Below are positions 35,406 through 37,366 of a DNA stretch of 37,366 nt, one piece after another. A program made the position numbers and the translations under genes. Numbering within the stretch: the first letter of the stretch is position 1; every line of letters starts with the position of its first letter. Source of the DNA: Martensiomyces pterosporus (taxonomy: Eukaryota > Kickxellomycota > Kickxellomycetes > Kickxellales > Kickxellaceae); assembly GCA_025201845.1 (NCBI GenBank), contig MU603929.1:25485-62850 (forward strand). Reading direction: 5' to 3'. The notes under the pieces are model-generated. The model ran no database searches. It was not told where the DNA came from and saw only the letters and a program-made list of their open reading frames with translations.

Positions 35406-37366
35406 TTAAAGAGGAACACTAGCCGAGGTTTCGTTGTGGATTTTTGCTTGGTCCGGCCGCTTGAGCTCGGGGAACTTTAGCGCAGGTTTACTCAAGCCGT
35501 CCGAGTCAAGTGCCTGGAGATGCTCGCCTTTTGAGGGTATTGTCAGTGACGCCGCTGCCACATTATTTGCTGTAGCTGCTGTTGCGGGGGTTGCAGCATT
35601 CACCTCTGGCGGATGGCTGATCGCAGAGATGCCAAGGGTATGGTCCTCCGCAGCCGATCCCACTTCATTACCGCCGCCATCTACATGTGGTTCAGGCACA
35701 TTCGCCGAAAACGCCGAAGCAGCCGGTACGCCCGGCGAGCCAGGGACGTCGTCCAGATTTAACTCGCCCATCTCTTGCGAAGACGGCGGCGGCGGCGACG
35801 ATGGCGGCAGCTCTTGAGGTGCCAAGGGTGGAGAGGGAGGAGGCCGAGGGAAGGCCATCAGCTGGCTGCCGCGCCTTCCAGAGCCGCTGTCCCCGTCTGC
35901 TTCTCCAGCACCCTCCGCAGCAGTGGCAGCCTCAAAGCTGTTGGCCGACGGCGAGTGCTCCTCAATAGTGCCGACAGTCGGTGTGCGGGGTGAGTCAGCG
36001 GACACAATAGGCAGGCCAGGCAGGTCGCGCACAAGATCCAGCACATCCCTATCAGTATCCTTGGCCAGCTGCTGGACCATGGTCGCCAGAAGGTGCGCGC
36101 GCATGGGCGTCGTGTTTCTCCTCCGCCGCATCGACGCCACCGAGCCAAACGACCGATGCGAGTAAAACTTGGCTGCCGAATTAGCTGACAGCCGTGGCGA
36201 GATGCTGCCGTCGCCGCTGCCTCGGCTCAGGCTGCGGTGGCGCGACAAGGGCGCTGCTTTCCTCGACAGCCGCTTCTGAATGCCACGCCCACCAGCTGAG
36301 GCACGGGTCCCTGGCGGCGCGGAGTTTCGGTTCCCACCGTTCGCTCCGCTCGATCGCCGGTGCCTGGTGGTCGGGCTGCTGGGAGACCAGCTGGTGCCGT
36401 TGTTGTGGCCGTCGCTCGATTCATCGACCCACTCGTCAGCCCTGTCCTCCAAATCGCCGACTCGCACATGCTGTCCGCCGGGACTAGTGCTGGTGTGGAC
36501 GCTATCCAGGTGAGCAGCGCCAGCAGCGGCGGAGGGCGATAGCGATCCATCTGCTGGCGTCGAGGAGATCCACATGTCCGCCAGCGTCGCAGAGATGCTC
36601 TGTCTGCGCATGCGATTCTCCAGCATCCGCCTGACCAACCGCGCCAGTGCAATGCGCACATTTGCTACGCGGTCGGTGGCGAGGGCAGCCAATGAGGGGA
36701 GGAAGAACTGGTCAAAGTCGACCGGATCTGCATCGGGGTCCTGGTCGTGGGCGAGGAGTGCAGAGCAAATCTCTACGAAGAACAGCCGGCCACGGAACGT
36801 GTCTGCATGCGAAAACGAGATCACAGTCTCGAAGAACCTGACCTGCGTGGTGGGGTCAAGCTTCGTCAGCTCAAACATGATCGGGAATGCCGGGGCCACT
36901 GCCGCACGCACTCCAGCCACAGGGTCATGGGCCCAGTCAACAGCCTGTGGCAGCAAACTGCCAACGACGACAGAGGCAGGGAACAGATGGCACAGCTTGA
37001 CCAGCTGCGTGGCCATCAGCTCGCGCGTCCGCCACTGCTTGCCGTCGTGCTTGAACACCTGCATGATCATGGGCAGGCAGCGCACGCGGCTTGTGGGCGT
37101 GAGCCAGGTGAGCGTGTCGCCGAGGTGTGCCAGCGCACCCATCTTGATTTCAGCGCCGTCGATAAGGAACAAGCACAGAACGCTTTCCAGATCGGCGCTG
37201 AACGAGGGACCCGGGGACTCGCCTGACAAACCCTGGGCATCCTGCATGGAGCTCGAGGCCATTATTCTTGCAACCTCGTGCAGCGAGCACGCCAAGGTCT
37301 TGCGTGCCTCATAGTGCTCCGCTTTGCTCAGCTGCATGTACACGTCGCGCAGCCGCTCCCACCCCT
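35406..37366 (-). CDS. PP4 regulatory subunit 1-like HEAT protein (5' end outside window)
   Basis: The C-terminal 652 residues of a larger protein; the frame is open across the right edge, and the GTG at 37343 is internal. The first ~245 residues are HEAT repeats: SKAEHYEARKTLACSLHEVARIM, then DLESVLCLFLIDGAEIKMGALAHLGDTL, WRTRELMATQLVKLCHLFP, AGVRAAVAPAFPIMFELTK and VANVRIALARLVRRML. The RKTLACSLHEVARI signature is characteristic of PPP4R1-type subunits that bring protein phosphatase 4 to substrates. The remainder is long, disordered, and rich in Ser, Arg, Pro and Gly, with a poly-Pro/Ser segment around SPPPPSSQEMGELNLDD, so it is a probable regulatory tail. The first part of the HEAT solenoid lies outside the window. 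A PP2A-type scaffold is the main alternative. Confidence 0.78.
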   Translation of the reverse strand, partial: GWERLRDVYMQLSKAEHYEARKTLACSLHEVARIMASSSMQDAQGLSGESPGPSFSADLESVLCLFLIDGAEIKMGALAHLGDTLTWLTPTSRVRCLPMIMQVFKHDGKQWRTRELMATQLVKLCHLFPASVVVGSLLPQAVDWAHDPVAGVRAAVAPAFPIMFELTKLDPTTQVRFFETVISFSHADTFRGRLFFVEICSALLAHDQDPDADPVDFDQFFLPSLAALATDRVANVRIALARLVRRMLENRMRRQSISATLADMWISSTPADGSLSPSAAAGAAHLDSVHTSTSPGGQHVRVGDLEDRADEWVDESSDGHNNGTSWSPSSPTTRHRRSSGANGGNRNSAPPGTRASAGGRGIQKRLSRKAAPLSRHRSLSRGSGDGSISPRLSANSAAKFYSHRSFGSVASMRRRRNTTPMRAHLLATMVQQLAKDTDRDVLDLVRDLPGLPIVSADSPRTPTVGTIEEHSPSANSFEAATAAEGAGEADGDSGSGRRGSQLMAFPRPPPSPPLAPQELPPSSPPPPSSQEMGELNLDDVPGSPGVPAASAFSANVPEPHVDGGGNEVGSAAEDHTLGISAISHPPEVNAATPATAATANNVAAASLTIPSKGEHLQALDSDGLSKPALKFPELKRPDQAKIHNETSASVPL

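Overview
The window looks like a compact, gene-dense chromosome segment from an early-diverging filamentous fungus. My best guess is the Kickxellomycotina (Coemansia and relatives), inferred without any database search. Supporting points are long uninterrupted reading frames with almost no introns, TATA-type promoters close to the start codons, and a typically fungal gene set: a DUF3533/SNG1-like membrane protein, a secreted M28 leucine aminopeptidase, a YOL098C-like M16 peptidase, AP-2 mu, and DAL5-type anion:cation symporters. No tRNA, rRNA, CRISPR array or intact transposon was recognised.

Layout. 1-1440 is the 3' part of a cullin, followed by an F-box-like LRR gene (1782-3353), so two classes of SCF ubiquitin-ligase component sit side by side. 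3.4-13.9 kb is an accessory-looking block. It holds two divergent paralogous P-loop NTPases (minus strand 3606-6101, plus strand 11646-13922) whose architecture resembles Crinkler/RHS-type NTPase-nuclease proteins. Between them lie an AIF/FSP1-like FAD oxidoreductase and an unrecognised 871-residue membrane-associated protein with an Asp/Ser repeat tract. The first NTPase has lost its natural C-terminus through a perfect 41-bp tandem duplication. 15.0-24.3 kb is a housekeeping block on the plus strand: a LEA-2-like type II membrane protein, AP-2 mu, a secreted M28 aminopeptidase and a large M16 metallopeptidase.

24.9-29.6 kb holds two tandem paralogous MFS transporters and, just downstream, the decayed C-terminal tail of a third copy. 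The remainder has a small acidic protein on the minus strand (with a possible 102-nt intron), a secreted protein that looks like an alpha-helical-barrel carbohydrate-active enzyme, an SNG1-like protein, and the C-terminal part of a PP4 regulatory-subunit-1-like HEAT protein running off the right edge.

Functional links. The cullin and F-box genes share a pathway. The secreted peptidase, MFS symporters, SNG1-like protein and secreted enzyme fit a nutrient-scavenging fungus. The NTPase pair is the least conventional part of the window. Both window edges cut genes (cullin 5' end, PP4R1-like 5' end).
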